This document shows, piece after piece, positions 8,961-16,498 of a DNA stretch of 38,122 nucleotides. Source of the stretch: DAOMFM01 sp035429825 (GTDB taxonomy: Bacteria; Acidobacteriota; Blastocatellia; UBA7656; JADIYM01); the NCBI GenBank assembly GCA_044224215.1, contig JBGAKX010000033.1:1-38122 (forward strand), in the 5' to 3' direction. The translations under genes and the position numbers were made by a program. Under the pieces are notes generated by a model that made no database searches, was not told the DNA's origin, and was given only the letters and a program-made list of their open reading frames with translations. The stretch's first letter is position 1; the number at the start of each line of letters is the position of its first letter.

Positions 8961-9068
8961 CGCAGAGCCGATCGCGTTAGCGATCGGTGTAGCGTAACGT
9001 CGCATGTGCCGTGTGGCTCCCCCGATCGCTCACGCGATCGGCTCTGCGTCACGCGATCGGATCTGCGT
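8961..9068. repeat. REP-like palindrome cluster (two inverted units plus a partial third)
   Basis: A 27-base arm at 8961-8987 pairs with 9022-9048 with one mismatch. Each arm is itself a palindrome: CCGATCGC-GTTA-GCGATCGG and CCGATCGC-TCAC-GCGATCGG. A third, partial unit (ACGCGATCGGATCTGCG, 9051-9067) runs into the 3' end of the radical SAM gene. Paired inverted palindromes between genes are the layout of REP/BIME elements. No associated transposase is in the window. Confidence 0.7.
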
Positions 9069-10068
9069 TCAGGGCTCCGCCGCAGCTCGAACCCGCACCA
9101 GCCGTGCAGCCAAAACAGTGTGCGCCGGTCAGAATCCGCCGATTCTCGAACGCTGCCGCGTCGAATTCGGCAATCGTTCGCGGGAGCGTCCCATCGACTC
9201 CCATCTCGAGCATCTGGTTGAAATCGCAATCGTGCAGCGCTCCCGTCCAGTCGACGCTCACGAGCGTCCGGCACATCAGGCCGTCCACCGTGCGCGGATT
9301 GAACGCGTCGACGAGCGTGCGCATGTACCGCTCTTCGTTGCCCGATCGTCGCAGGTCGTCGAGAAACCGGCGAATCGGCAGATTCGTGATCGTGTACAGC
9401 CGGTTGAACGTCACGCCGAACCGCGCCAGTAATTCGCGCTTGTAGTCGGCCTCGAGAGCCTCCTGTGACGGAGGCAGATGCGGCCCGACAGGGTTGTAGA
9501 CGAGATTCAGAACGAGCCCCGTGCCCTCGACGCCGTAGCCCGCGCCATTCAGCCGCTCGAGCGCCCGAATCGACTTCTCGTACACGCCACGGCCTCGCTG
9601 TGCGTCCACGTTCTCCTCGAGGTAGCACGGCAGCGACGACACGACCTCGACAGCGTGCGCGCGGAAGAATTCGGGGAGGTCCTCCTGGCCGGGCTCGAAC
9701 ATCACGGTGAGGTTGTGCCGGACGATCACGTGCGCGCCAAGCGAGCGCGCTGTCACAACGAGCCAACGAAACGATGGGTTGAGCTCCGGTGCGCCGCCCG
9801 TGATGTCGACCGTCTTGATGTCCGAGCGACGGAGCGCGTCGATGCACGCCTCGGCGACCTCGCGCGTCATGCTCTCGGTTCGCGCCGGACCCGCGTCCAC
9901 GTGGCAATGCTTGCATGCCTGGTTGCAGACCTTGCCGACGTTGATCTGCAGCGTCTCGATCCGACCCGACCGCAACTCGAGACCGTGCTCGACGAGCACG
10001 GCGTCAAATGCGACCGGAGCATCGGCAAGAAGGCCATCCGGCATGCGCACTGGGAGCTCTCGGGACAT
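9049..10068 (-). CDS. arsS: ArsS-like radical SAM/Cys-rich protein
   Basis: The product is 339 residues from ATG 10068 (MSRELPVR). The radical SAM cluster motif is CNQACKHC, in NVGKVCNQACKHCHVDAGP. DITGGAPELNP follows, matching the GGE-type SAM-binding motif. The C-terminal Cys-rich part (CRTLV, HDCDFNQML, HCFGCTAGAGSSCGG) is the hallmark of the radical SAM/Cys-rich family that includes ArsS of arsenosugar synthesis. No arsM or ars regulator is in the window, so the arsenic role rests on family resemblance. No clear ribosome-binding site precedes ATG 10068. The last codons and stop (ADPIA-stop) lie within the REP-like palindrome, so the extreme C-terminus was probably altered by that repeat. 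Confidence 0.82.
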   Translation of the reverse strand: MSRELPVRMPDGLLADAPVAFDAVLVEHGLELRSGRIETLQINVGKVCNQACKHCHVDAGPARTESMTREVAEACIDALRRSDIKTVDITGGAPELNPSFRWLVVTARSLGAHVIVRHNLTVMFEPGQEDLPEFFRAHAVEVVSSLPCYLEENVDAQRGRGVYEKSIRALERLNGAGYGVEGTGLVLNLVYNPVGPHLPPSQEALEADYKRELLARFGVTFNRLYTITNLPIRRFLDDLRRSGNEERYMRTLVDAFNPRTVDGLMCRTLVSVDWTGALHDCDFNQMLEMGVDGTLPRTIAEFDAAAFENRRILTGAHCFGCTAGAGSSCGGALNADPIA

Positions 10069-10153
10069 CGTCGCAATGCTTGACGATTGGGCCGGTCCTG
10101 CGCAAGCGGAGATGCGCCGCTTCCAGTCGCGCGGCGAGGTCGGCGGTGTATCG

Positions 10154-10209
10154 CGCAAAGACGCAGAGGTCCGCAGAGCCACAGAACTCCGATGCTTCGC
10201 GTCTTTGCG
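10154..10209. repeat. Inverted repeat CGCAAAGACGC / GCGTCTTTGCG
   Basis: Perfect 11-base arms at 10154-10164 and 10199-10209 have 34 bases between them, in the 324-base gap (10069-10392) upstream of the radical SAM gene. Short CGCAAAGACGC-type inverted repeats recur as dispersed elements in several bacterial groups (recollection). Function unknown. The rest of this gap holds no recognisable gene. Confidence 0.5.
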
Positions 10210-10392
10210 TGAAAAACTTGCAGTCGGCGCTAAACTCCACCCAGCAGCCTGCTGGGCCTGCTTCTCGATCGCCTCGAATCGCTCACAAGCACTCTGAACA
10301 GAGGCACGTGATCTGTTCTACGTTACGGCGAGTGCCTGGACACTTCCGTTCGAGTGTTCATACGAAAACGGTTCTCGCGAATCTGAGGCCTC

Positions 10393-11250
10393 TCACGCCT
10401 GCTGCGGCTCCTCTGCCGCTGCTTCCCCGCCGCGCCCCGCCATCTTCGCGTACGCCCACATCACCACGACGGCCGCGAGCGCGTACGCCGCAATTGCCGG
10501 GATCGGCCGCTGGTCGTGAATCTGCTCACCGGAGACCAGAATTGCGAGCCCCACGTGCCGGTTCGCATTGCAGATCGCCAGTGTGGCCACGGTCCGCGAA
10601 CGCTGTCCGAGCAACACCCGCACCGCCATCAGACAGCCCACCGCGAGCAACGGTGCCGCGAGCAGCAGCCACGGGCTGCCTGCCGCGATCGCAGGCCCCA
10701 TCTTGTAGAGAACGATCACGAGCATGACGGCGAGGAGCACGTTGCCGACCAGATTCAGCGCGCGCTGAACGTGCGCCGAAAACGACGGTACAAGCCACAC
10801 GAGGACCATCCCGGCGAGGAACGGCGCGAACTGCTGCTCTGCGATCAACTCAATGAGCCTGATCGGCGGAACCCAGATGTCCCGCCCGTAGAGCTGGCCA
10901 CAGGCCGCGATCAGCAGCGGAACGAGCACCGGCGTCAGCAGCGCGCCCCATACCTGATAGCTCGCCGCCAGATGCATGTCGAAGCCCTTCTGCACCGCGG
11001 CGCGCGTCATCAACGGCGCTCCCGGAACGACGGCCACGATGAGCAGTCCGGCCGTGGTCGGTCTGTCCAGTGCCAGCAGCGTTCCGAGCGCCAGCGCAAG
11101 AATCGGCGGCACGAGAAACGTCGCTGCAACCAGCCGCAGCCACAGCGACGGTGTCAGCCGGCGCCAGTTCTCGAGCAACTGCCCCGGACGAAGACTCATG
11201 CCGATGGAGATCATCAGCAGCGTGACCGCGAGTGGCAGGAGGTTCTTCAT
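10393..11250 (-). CDS. Bile acid:sodium symporter-family transporter
   Basis: The product is 285 residues from ATG 11250, with about nine hydrophobic segments through its length. The N-terminal MISIGMSLRPGQL and the late NANRHVGLAILVS segment are characteristic of the BASS/SBF fold, in which sodium drives uptake of an organic anion. PGAPLMTRAA corresponds to the first unwound crossover helix. The substrate cannot be told. The C-terminal tail is Ala/Glu-rich and presumably cytoplasmic. It lies 112 bases downstream of the PilB/GspE ATPase on the same strand, without obvious functional linkage. Confidence 0.82.
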   Translation of the reverse strand: MKNLLPLAVTLLMISIGMSLRPGQLLENWRRLTPSLWLRLVAATFLVPPILALALGTLLALDRPTTAGLLIVAVVPGAPLMTRAAVQKGFDMHLAASYQVWGALLTPVLVPLLIAACGQLYGRDIWVPPIRLIELIAEQQFAPFLAGMVLVWLVPSFSAHVQRALNLVGNVLLAVMLVIVLYKMGPAIAAGSPWLLLAAPLLAVGCLMAVRVLLGQRSRTVATLAICNANRHVGLAILVSGEQIHDQRPIPAIAAYALAAVVVMWAYAKMAGRGGEAAAEEPQQA

Positions 11251-11362
11251 CCGTGGCTTGCGCCGGATCGTCCACAGATCCGTCGTTCACGCGACGCTGT
11301 CTCACCGCGAGAGGCCGTGCTCGCGTGGCATGCACAACTCGAGAGCATTCTATATCGCGCAA

Positions 11363-13153
11363 TCAGGCGTGTAACCGTTTCGGCGGCGCCAGCTGTTCGG
11401 GAGACAGGATCATCGGCAGCTCCTCGAGCGCGATGATGCCCGAGCGCGCGAGCTCCAGTGCGTGGTCGCGCAACGGGATCAGCCCAAGCCGCACCGCCAG
11501 CGCTCGGAGCTCGTCCACCGGAAGATGCCGCGATATCGCCCTGCGCAGCTCAATCTCCGCCGGCAGGTATTCGACGACGGCGATCCGGCCGTGCGTGCCA
11601 AACCCGTTGCAGTGGTTGCATCCGGTGCCTCGGTAGAACGTCATTCCGTCGGGGACGCCGTCGGGAAAGATCTCGTCGACGACATCGGCGTCCGGTTGCG
11701 CGACCTTGCGGCAGCTCACACAGATCCGCTTCGCGAGCCGCTGCGCGATGACCGCGAGCAGCTCGCCGGCAACGGTGTTCGGATGCATGCCGAGGTCGAA
11801 CAGCCTCTGAACGGCATCCACGCTGTCGCTGCAGTGCAGCGTCGAGAGGACGATGTGGCCGGTCTGCGACGCGCGCAGCGCCTCGAGCGCCGTCTCTGCG
11901 TCGCGGATCTCGCCGACGAGGATCACGTCGGGGTCTTCGCGCAGAAATGCACGCAGTGCGTTCGCGAACGTGAACCCGAGATCCGGCCTGACCTGTGTCT
12001 GCTGAACGCGGTCGACGGCGCATTCAATCGGATCCTCGACCGTGATGACCTTGCGTGTCTCGTCCTTTGCAAGAATGTGGAGCCCCGCGTACAGGGTCGT
12101 CGATTTGCCGCAGCCGGTGGGCCCGACCGCCAGAATCAGTCCCGACGGGCTGTTCAGCAGGCGCCGGTACGTGCGCGCAATGTTATCGGGCAGGCCCAGC
12201 TGCTCGATGTAGAGCTGCTCCATGTCCTTTGAGAGCAACCGGATAACGACATGTTCGCCGTGGAGCGACGGCTGCGTCTGGACGCGCAGATCGAACACCT
12301 TTCCGCCGGCCGATGTCGAAAACCGGCCCCCTTGCGGAACGCGATGCTCGGCGATGTCGAGCCTGGACTGGATCTTGATCACGTTGACGACGCCAAGGTA
12401 CTGCGCCGGCGTCACGTGAAAGTGGCTGATGTCGTGCAGGTCGCCGTCGATCCTGAGCCGGAAACGGACACGGTCGTCGTAGCGCTCGAGGTGGATGTCG
12501 CTGGCGCGGGTCGCGATGGCCTCGAGCATCATCGCGTCGAACAGGCTCACGACCTCGGCGTCGAGCTGTGCGCCAGGCAGGAGCAGGTCCTGAACGACCG
12601 TTGCCTGTGAGTCCTCCTGCCGATCCGAGCCGCCGAGGCCGAGATCAAGCGCCATCCTCAACCGTTTCAGGTCCGTGGGAGTCAGCAACCGGTACTCGAC
12701 CGTCGCTGCATCGAGCGCCTGTGCCAGTTCGGGCAGCTCGACGCGGGCGTCGCTCGTCGCGACAACGACACGATCCCCGATCAGTGCAACCGGCACGACG
12801 TGATAATGGGCGCTGAATTTCGTCGAGATTCTGCGCGAAAGGTGAGGATCGGCGATTCGCAGGAGCTCGACGACCTCGGCGGCGATGATCCCGCGCTGGT
12901 ACGCCAGGGCGCGGACGATGTCGCGCTGCTCGGTCAGTCCACGCTCGACGAGCACTTCACCGATCGGCCGGCCCGATTCGGCGGCGGCGGCGGCGGCGGA
13001 TTCGACGTCCTCGCGCGACACGATACCCGACTCGACCATCAGGTCGCCCAGTCGCTCGGTCACGTTGCGATCGTCGACGATATCCTCGTCTGGGGGCGAA
13101 TAGTCTGGGGCGAGCTCTGTGACTCCCCCTCGTCCCCCTTCGTGCTTGGCCAT
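11363..13153 (-). CDS. PilB/GspE-type secretion/pilus ATPase
   Basis: The product is 596 residues from ATG 13153, with GGAG eight bases upstream; a GTG at 13162 overlaps that site and is less likely. An N-terminal MshEN/T2SSE-N domain (about 30-170, ERLGDLMVESGIVSREDV) precedes the ATPase core: Walker A GPTGCGKST (344-352), Asp box TVEDPIE (371-377), Walker B DPDVILVGEIRD (407-418) and His box TGHIVLSTLH (431-440). The zinc-binding CVSC and CNHC pairs are at 478/481 and 512/515. It would be a cytoplasmic hexameric motor powering a type IV pilus or type II secretion assembly. No pilin, platform or secretin gene is adjacent, so the machine it serves is unclear, and gspE versus pilB cannot be decided here. 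Confidence 0.92.
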   Translation of the reverse strand: MAKHEGGRGGVTELAPDYSPPDEDIVDDRNVTERLGDLMVESGIVSREDVESAAAAAAESGRPIGEVLVERGLTEQRDIVRALAYQRGIIAAEVVELLRIADPHLSRRISTKFSAHYHVVPVALIGDRVVVATSDARVELPELAQALDAATVEYRLLTPTDLKRLRMALDLGLGGSDRQEDSQATVVQDLLLPGAQLDAEVVSLFDAMMLEAIATRASDIHLERYDDRVRFRLRIDGDLHDISHFHVTPAQYLGVVNVIKIQSRLDIAEHRVPQGGRFSTSAGGKVFDLRVQTQPSLHGEHVVIRLLSKDMEQLYIEQLGLPDNIARTYRRLLNSPSGLILAVGPTGCGKSTTLYAGLHILAKDETRKVITVEDPIECAVDRVQQTQVRPDLGFTFANALRAFLREDPDVILVGEIRDAETALEALRASQTGHIVLSTLHCSDSVDAVQRLFDLGMHPNTVAGELLAVIAQRLAKRICVSCRKVAQPDADVVDEIFPDGVPDGMTFYRGTGCNHCNGFGTHGRIAVVEYLPAEIELRRAISRHLPVDELRALAVRLGLIPLRDHALELARSGIIALEELPMILSPEQLAPPKRLHA

Positions 13154-13320
13154 TGAAGACACTCCGGGGTCAACCGCGTGAAACTCCTCGGCATGACGTG
13201 ACGCAAGGCGCGTGCCCCCTCATTCTGGGGAGGTTCGTCGCACTTCCGATCCTAATCCGGATCTGGGAAGAGAGATTTTCCCCGCGCCGTGGGCGGAGCA
13301 TGTAGTAGCCTTCCCAAACG
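13154..13320. promoter_or_regulatory. Divergent promoter gap between the ATPase and crcB
   Basis: This 167-base gap must carry the start signals for both genes. I see a small CCCC/GGGG hairpin near 13211-13232 but no recognisable fluoride riboswitch core. Confidence 0.3.
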
Positions 13321-13689
13321 ATGCGCAACATCCTGCTTGTCGGCGCGGGCGGGTTTCTTGGTGCGGTACTCAGGTACGGCATCACGGTCCTGCTCTTCAA
13401 CGTCGGTCCGCGCGATTTTCCGCTTGCCACGTTTCTGATCAATGTCACGGGCGCGTTCGCGCTGGGGTTCTTCATGACGTTCGCCGCCGAGCGGGCGCAC
13501 CTCGAGCCCGAGGTGCGGCTCTTTGTGGCGACCGGGCTCCTCGGTGCGTACACGACGTTCTCGACGTTCGAATTCGAGACGTACGAGCTTGTTCAGACAG
13601 GTCTGTACCTGTGGACAGCGGCAAACGTGCTCGGGTCGGTCGCCGCCGGTTTTGCCGCGGTACAGCTCGGCGTCGCGCTGGCCCGGTAG
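13321..13689 (+). CDS. crcB: CrcB/Fluc fluoride channel
   Basis: The product is 122 residues, the usual CrcB length, with four membrane segments. Family signatures are GAGGFLGAVLRYG near the N-terminus, TFLINVTGAFALGF (conserved Asn in TM2) and GLLGAYTTFSTFEFE (the TFST motif with the polar/phenylalanine track of the pore). CrcB proteins form dual-topology dimers exporting fluoride across the cytoplasmic membrane. A single gene implies a homodimer. The stop is followed by a short gap before the sigma factor gene. Confidence 0.95.
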   Translation: MRNILLVGAGGFLGAVLRYGITVLLFNVGPRDFPLATFLINVTGAFALGFFMTFAAERAHLEPEVRLFVATGLLGAYTTFSTFEFETYELVQTGLYLWTAANVLGSVAAGFAAVQLGVALAR

Positions 13690-13762
13690 CCAGGCCATCT
13701 TATTGAAGATTCGCGGAGCCTCCGGCGTCTAACGGCCAGCGAACAACGCAGCGGAGGAGCCG

Positions 13763-14368
13763 ATGGAGCGAGCCGCCCGTATGACCCAGACGGCCGTCGA
13801 TGGACAACTGATCGAGGCCTGCCGCCAAGGCGACCGGGACGCATACCGCGCGCTCTTCGAGCTCTACAAGGACCGTGTGTACTCGATTGCTCTCCACTAC
13901 ACGGGCAACGAGCAGCAGGCTCGCGATGTCTCGCAGCAGGTATTTCTGAAATTGCTTACACGGATCGATCAGTATGACGGCACGGCGGCATTCTCGACGT
14001 GGCTCTACCGAATCGTGGCGAACGCGTGCATCGACGCACAACGGCGCTCAAAACACCTCGTGTTCGTTTCGGACGACGAGGGATCGCCGCTGCCGGACGC
14101 GCCCGATCCGCATCCGTCGACCGAAGAGCAGCTTCTTGCACACGTCGACGAGTCCGCCGTTCGTGCGGCCGTGCGCAGCCTTGCGCCAAAGCTGCGCATG
14201 GCCGTCCTCTTGCGCTACTACGAGGAGCTGTCCTACGAAGAGATGGCCTCGGCGCTCGGCGTGTCGAAGGGGACGGTGGCTTCGCGACTGAATCGCGGCC
14301 ACCGGATTCTCGCAGAAAAACTCGCCCACATGAAACGCGAGGTCGCGGAGGGAGGCGACCCATGTTGA
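13763..14368 (+). CDS. ECF-type RNA polymerase sigma factor
   Basis: The product is 201 residues. The start at ATG 13763 is supported by GGAGGAG just upstream; an internal ATG lies at residue 7. Region 2 is seen in ALFELYKDRVYSIALHYTGNEQQARDVSQQVFLKLL and FSTWLYRIVANACIDAQRR. Region 4 is seen in LRYYEELSYEEMASALGVSKGTVASRLNRGHRIL, the -35-binding helix-turn-helix. Its 3' end overlaps the next gene by seven bases (14362-14368), the usual coupling of an ECF sigma factor with its anti-sigma factor. Target promoters and signal are unknown. Confidence 0.93.
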   Translation: MERAARMTQTAVDGQLIEACRQGDRDAYRALFELYKDRVYSIALHYTGNEQQARDVSQQVFLKLLTRIDQYDGTAAFSTWLYRIVANACIDAQRRSKHLVFVSDDEGSPLPDAPDPHPSTEEQLLAHVDESAVRAAVRSLAPKLRMAVLLRYYEELSYEEMASALGVSKGTVASRLNRGHRILAEKLAHMKREVAEGGDPC

Positions 14369-15471
14369 ATCAGCACGTCGACGACGAATTTTCGGCCTAC
14401 TGCCACGGTCAGCTGTCGCAGACCGAGTCGCGCCGCGTGGCCGAGCACCTGATGCGGTGCGAACACTGCCGCGCGGAGTACGAACTGGTCCGCGTCGGCA
14501 TCGGCCATCTCGAGTGCCTCGCGCTCGTGCACGCGCCCGACGAACTCTGGGACGCGATCGAGCGCGATCTCGACGGGCAATCGGAATCGACTACGCCGAC
14601 GGCCGAGGACCAGGCCGAGGTCGCGACAAAGCCCGTCCTCGCGCGAAGAACATGGTGGCGCGTTGCTGCAGTCGCGGCCGCGCTCGCAATCGCCGCCGGT
14701 GTGGGGTGTGTGTGGTACGCGCTCCGCACGCCCCCAACGTCGTGGAGCGTGCGCAGCCTGACGGGTGCGCCGCTCGTCGAGTCGGCACGCATTGGTGCAA
14801 CGGGCGATCTGTCGGTGGGCGAATGTCTCGAGACCGACGGGGTCTCGCGAGCCGAGATTCGGGTCGGTGCGATCGGCACCGTCGAGGTTGAGCCGAATTC
14901 GCGAGTCCGTCTCGTCGATGCGAACGTGTCGGACCACCGGCTGGCGCTCGACCGCGGAACGCTGCACGCGAGAATCTGGTCGCCGCCCAGGCTGTTCTTT
15001 GTCGACACGCCGTCGGGCGAGGCCATCGACTATGGCTGTTCGTACACGCTTGCGGTCGACGACGCCGGGTCCACGACGCTGCACGTGACGCACGGCTGGG
15101 TCGCGCTCGCCCGCAACGGTGCGGAATCGCTCGTGCCCGCGGGCGCAATGTGCACGATGCGCAAGGGTCTCGAGCCGGGGACGCCGTATTTTGACGACTC
15201 GAGCGAGGCGTTGCGGACTGCCCTCGCGGCGATCGACTTTGAGGGCGGTGGCGAGGCCGCGCTCGGAACGGTGCTCGCGGAAGCCCGCCGGCGCGACTCG
15301 CTCACGCTGTGGTATCTGCTCTCAAAGGTGTCCGCGCCCGAACGGCCGCGCGTCTACGATCGGCTCGCAGGGTACGCGCCGCCGCCCGACGGCGTGTCGC
15401 GCGAGCAGGCGCTCGGTCTCGATCCGCGCGCGCTGGAGGCCTGGAGGAAGTCGCTCAGGTCCACCTGGTAG
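14362..15471 (+). CDS. Zinc-finger anti-sigma factor fused to FecR-like periplasmic domain
   Basis: The product is 369 residues from ATG 14362, which overlaps the sigma factor stop. The frame is open further upstream but there runs out of phase through the sigma gene. The N-terminus has the ZAS anti-sigma fold, with HLMRCEHC supplying His-x3-Cys-x2-Cys. One membrane segment (WWRVAAVAAALAIAAGVGCVWYAL, about residues 94-117) separates it from a periplasmic FecR-like part (VGECLETDG, GTVEVEPNSRVRLV, FFVDTPSGEAIDYGCSYTLAV, LHVTHGWVAL). FecR domains usually relay a signal across the envelope to the sigma factor, so this looks like a one-protein sensor and anti-sigma factor. The C-terminal ~100 residues are helical with no named domain. 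No TonB receptor is adjacent. Confidence 0.88.
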   Translation: MLNQHVDDEFSAYCHGQLSQTESRRVAEHLMRCEHCRAEYELVRVGIGHLECLALVHAPDELWDAIERDLDGQSESTTPTAEDQAEVATKPVLARRTWWRVAAVAAALAIAAGVGCVWYALRTPPTSWSVRSLTGAPLVESARIGATGDLSVGECLETDGVSRAEIRVGAIGTVEVEPNSRVRLVDANVSDHRLALDRGTLHARIWSPPRLFFVDTPSGEAIDYGCSYTLAVDDAGSTTLHVTHGWVALARNGAESLVPAGAMCTMRKGLEPGTPYFDDSSEALRTALAAIDFEGGGEAALGTVLAEARRRDSLTLWYLLSKVSAPERPRVYDRLAGYAPPPDGVSREQALGLDPRALEAWRKSLRSTW

Positions 15472-15540
15472 CGGAAGAACCGCTTCATCGGCGCTCGGTG
15501 TGAAGTCGTGTCCCGCAAGGACACGGGGAGGGAGAGGTGT

Positions 15541-15999
15541 ATGCGCAGGTTTCTGAAGTGGATGTGTGTCTGTGTGGCCGTGCCCTTCGTCGCGATTCAG
15601 TTCGTGCGGCCTGACCTGGCAACGCCGGCGGTGGATCGATCCCGGAGTATCGACGCGCGGTTGAGCATACCGGCCGATGTCGCGGAGATTCTCGACCGGT
15701 CGTGCCGCGACTGCCACTCGAACGAAACGCGGTGGCCGTGGTACAGCCAGATCGCGCCGGTGTCGTGGATCGTCGCGAACGACGTGCGGGAGGGCCGCGC
15801 GCAGATGAACTTCTCGGACTGGGCGGCGTACACGGACGATGAGGCGTCGGCGAGGCTGATGTACATCGCGTTTACGGTGCGGGCCGGGCGGATGCCGCTC
15901 GCGAAGTACGTGCGAATGCACCGCGACGCGCGATTGTCGCCGGAGGACGTGAACACGCTCGCGGGTTGGGCGGAGCGCGAGGTGGCGCTTGCGCGGTAG
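15541..15999 (+). CDS. Haem-binding-domain (Haem_bd-type) membrane-anchored protein
   Basis: The product is 152 residues from ATG 15541, with GGGAGAGG upstream; a GTG at 15508 is less likely. An N-terminal hydrophobic anchor (MCVCVAVPFVAIQFV) precedes SCRDCHSNETRWPWYSQIAPVSWIV and GRAQMNFSDW, the hallmark of the Haem_bd family. These small periplasmic proteins carry one CxxCH site and bind a c-type haem. Residues RDCHSNETRWPWYS hold the site. It lies 69 bases after the anti-sigma/FecR gene on the same strand and may belong to that regulon (inference). Its redox partner is unknown. Confidence 0.85.
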   Translation: MRRFLKWMCVCVAVPFVAIQFVRPDLATPAVDRSRSIDARLSIPADVAEILDRSCRDCHSNETRWPWYSQIAPVSWIVANDVREGRAQMNFSDWAAYTDDEASARLMYIAFTVRAGRMPLAKYVRMHRDARLSPEDVNTLAGWAEREVALAR

Positions 16000-16001
16000 G
16001 C

Positions 16002-16493
16002 GGACCCTTACAGGGTCCAACGCGCAATGTGGTGGCACCGGGGGTCGTCGTCGCGCTTCGCGCGCCTCGACCCCCGGCTATTGCACGGCACCCCTTCGGG
16101 GTGCTTCGAACAGTCGGAGCAAACGGCTCACGGCACCCCTTTGGAGTGCTTCGAACAGTCTGAGCAAGCGGCTCACGGCACCCCGGAGGGGTCGTTCGAA
16201 CGGTCGGAGCAAACGACTCGGCACCCCAGTCGGGGTGCTGAACACTCGGAGCACCGGGCTCCCCGGAAGGGGTCGTTCGAATGGTCTGAGCAAGCGGCTC
16301 ACGGCACCCCTTCGGGGTGCTTCGAACACTCGGAGCAAACGGCTCCGGGCACCCCGAAGGGGTCGTTCGAACGGTCGGAGCAAACGACACCGGGCACCCC
16401 GAAGGGGTGCGGGAGAATAGCCGGGGGTCAAGGAGCGAAGCGACGACGACCCCCGGTACGACCCCCAATGGTGTGCGACCCTGAAGGGGTCGC
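16002..16493. repeat. Structured intergenic array: eight ~45-base hairpin units inside long inverted repeats
   Basis: Between convergent genes. It opens with the hairpin GGACCC-TTACA-GGGTCC (16002-16018) and closes with GCGACCC/GGGTCGC (16475-16493). Long arms at 16038-16082 and 16416-16456 are near-complementary and contain the CGGGGGTC and GAGCGAAGCGACGACGAC segments. Inside, units begin at 16087, 16132, 16177, 16220, about 16260, 16303, 16348 and 16393 (spacing 40-45). Each starts with a small hairpin such as GGCACCCC-TTC-GGGGTGC and is followed by a TTCGAACxxTCGGAGCAAACGGCTC-type spacer. Stems vary together on both sides, so pairing rather than sequence looks conserved. It may end transcription from both sides; no protein is supported. 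Confidence 0.8.
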
Positions 16494-16498
16494 CCCCC

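Noticed and set aside
13154..13320. Fluoride riboswitch upstream of crcB
   Set aside because: The conserved core words of the motif could not be found; only a small GC hairpin is present.
16087..16412. CRISPR array
   Set aside because: The units vary throughout, repeats form hairpins back to back without unique spacers, and there are no cas genes.
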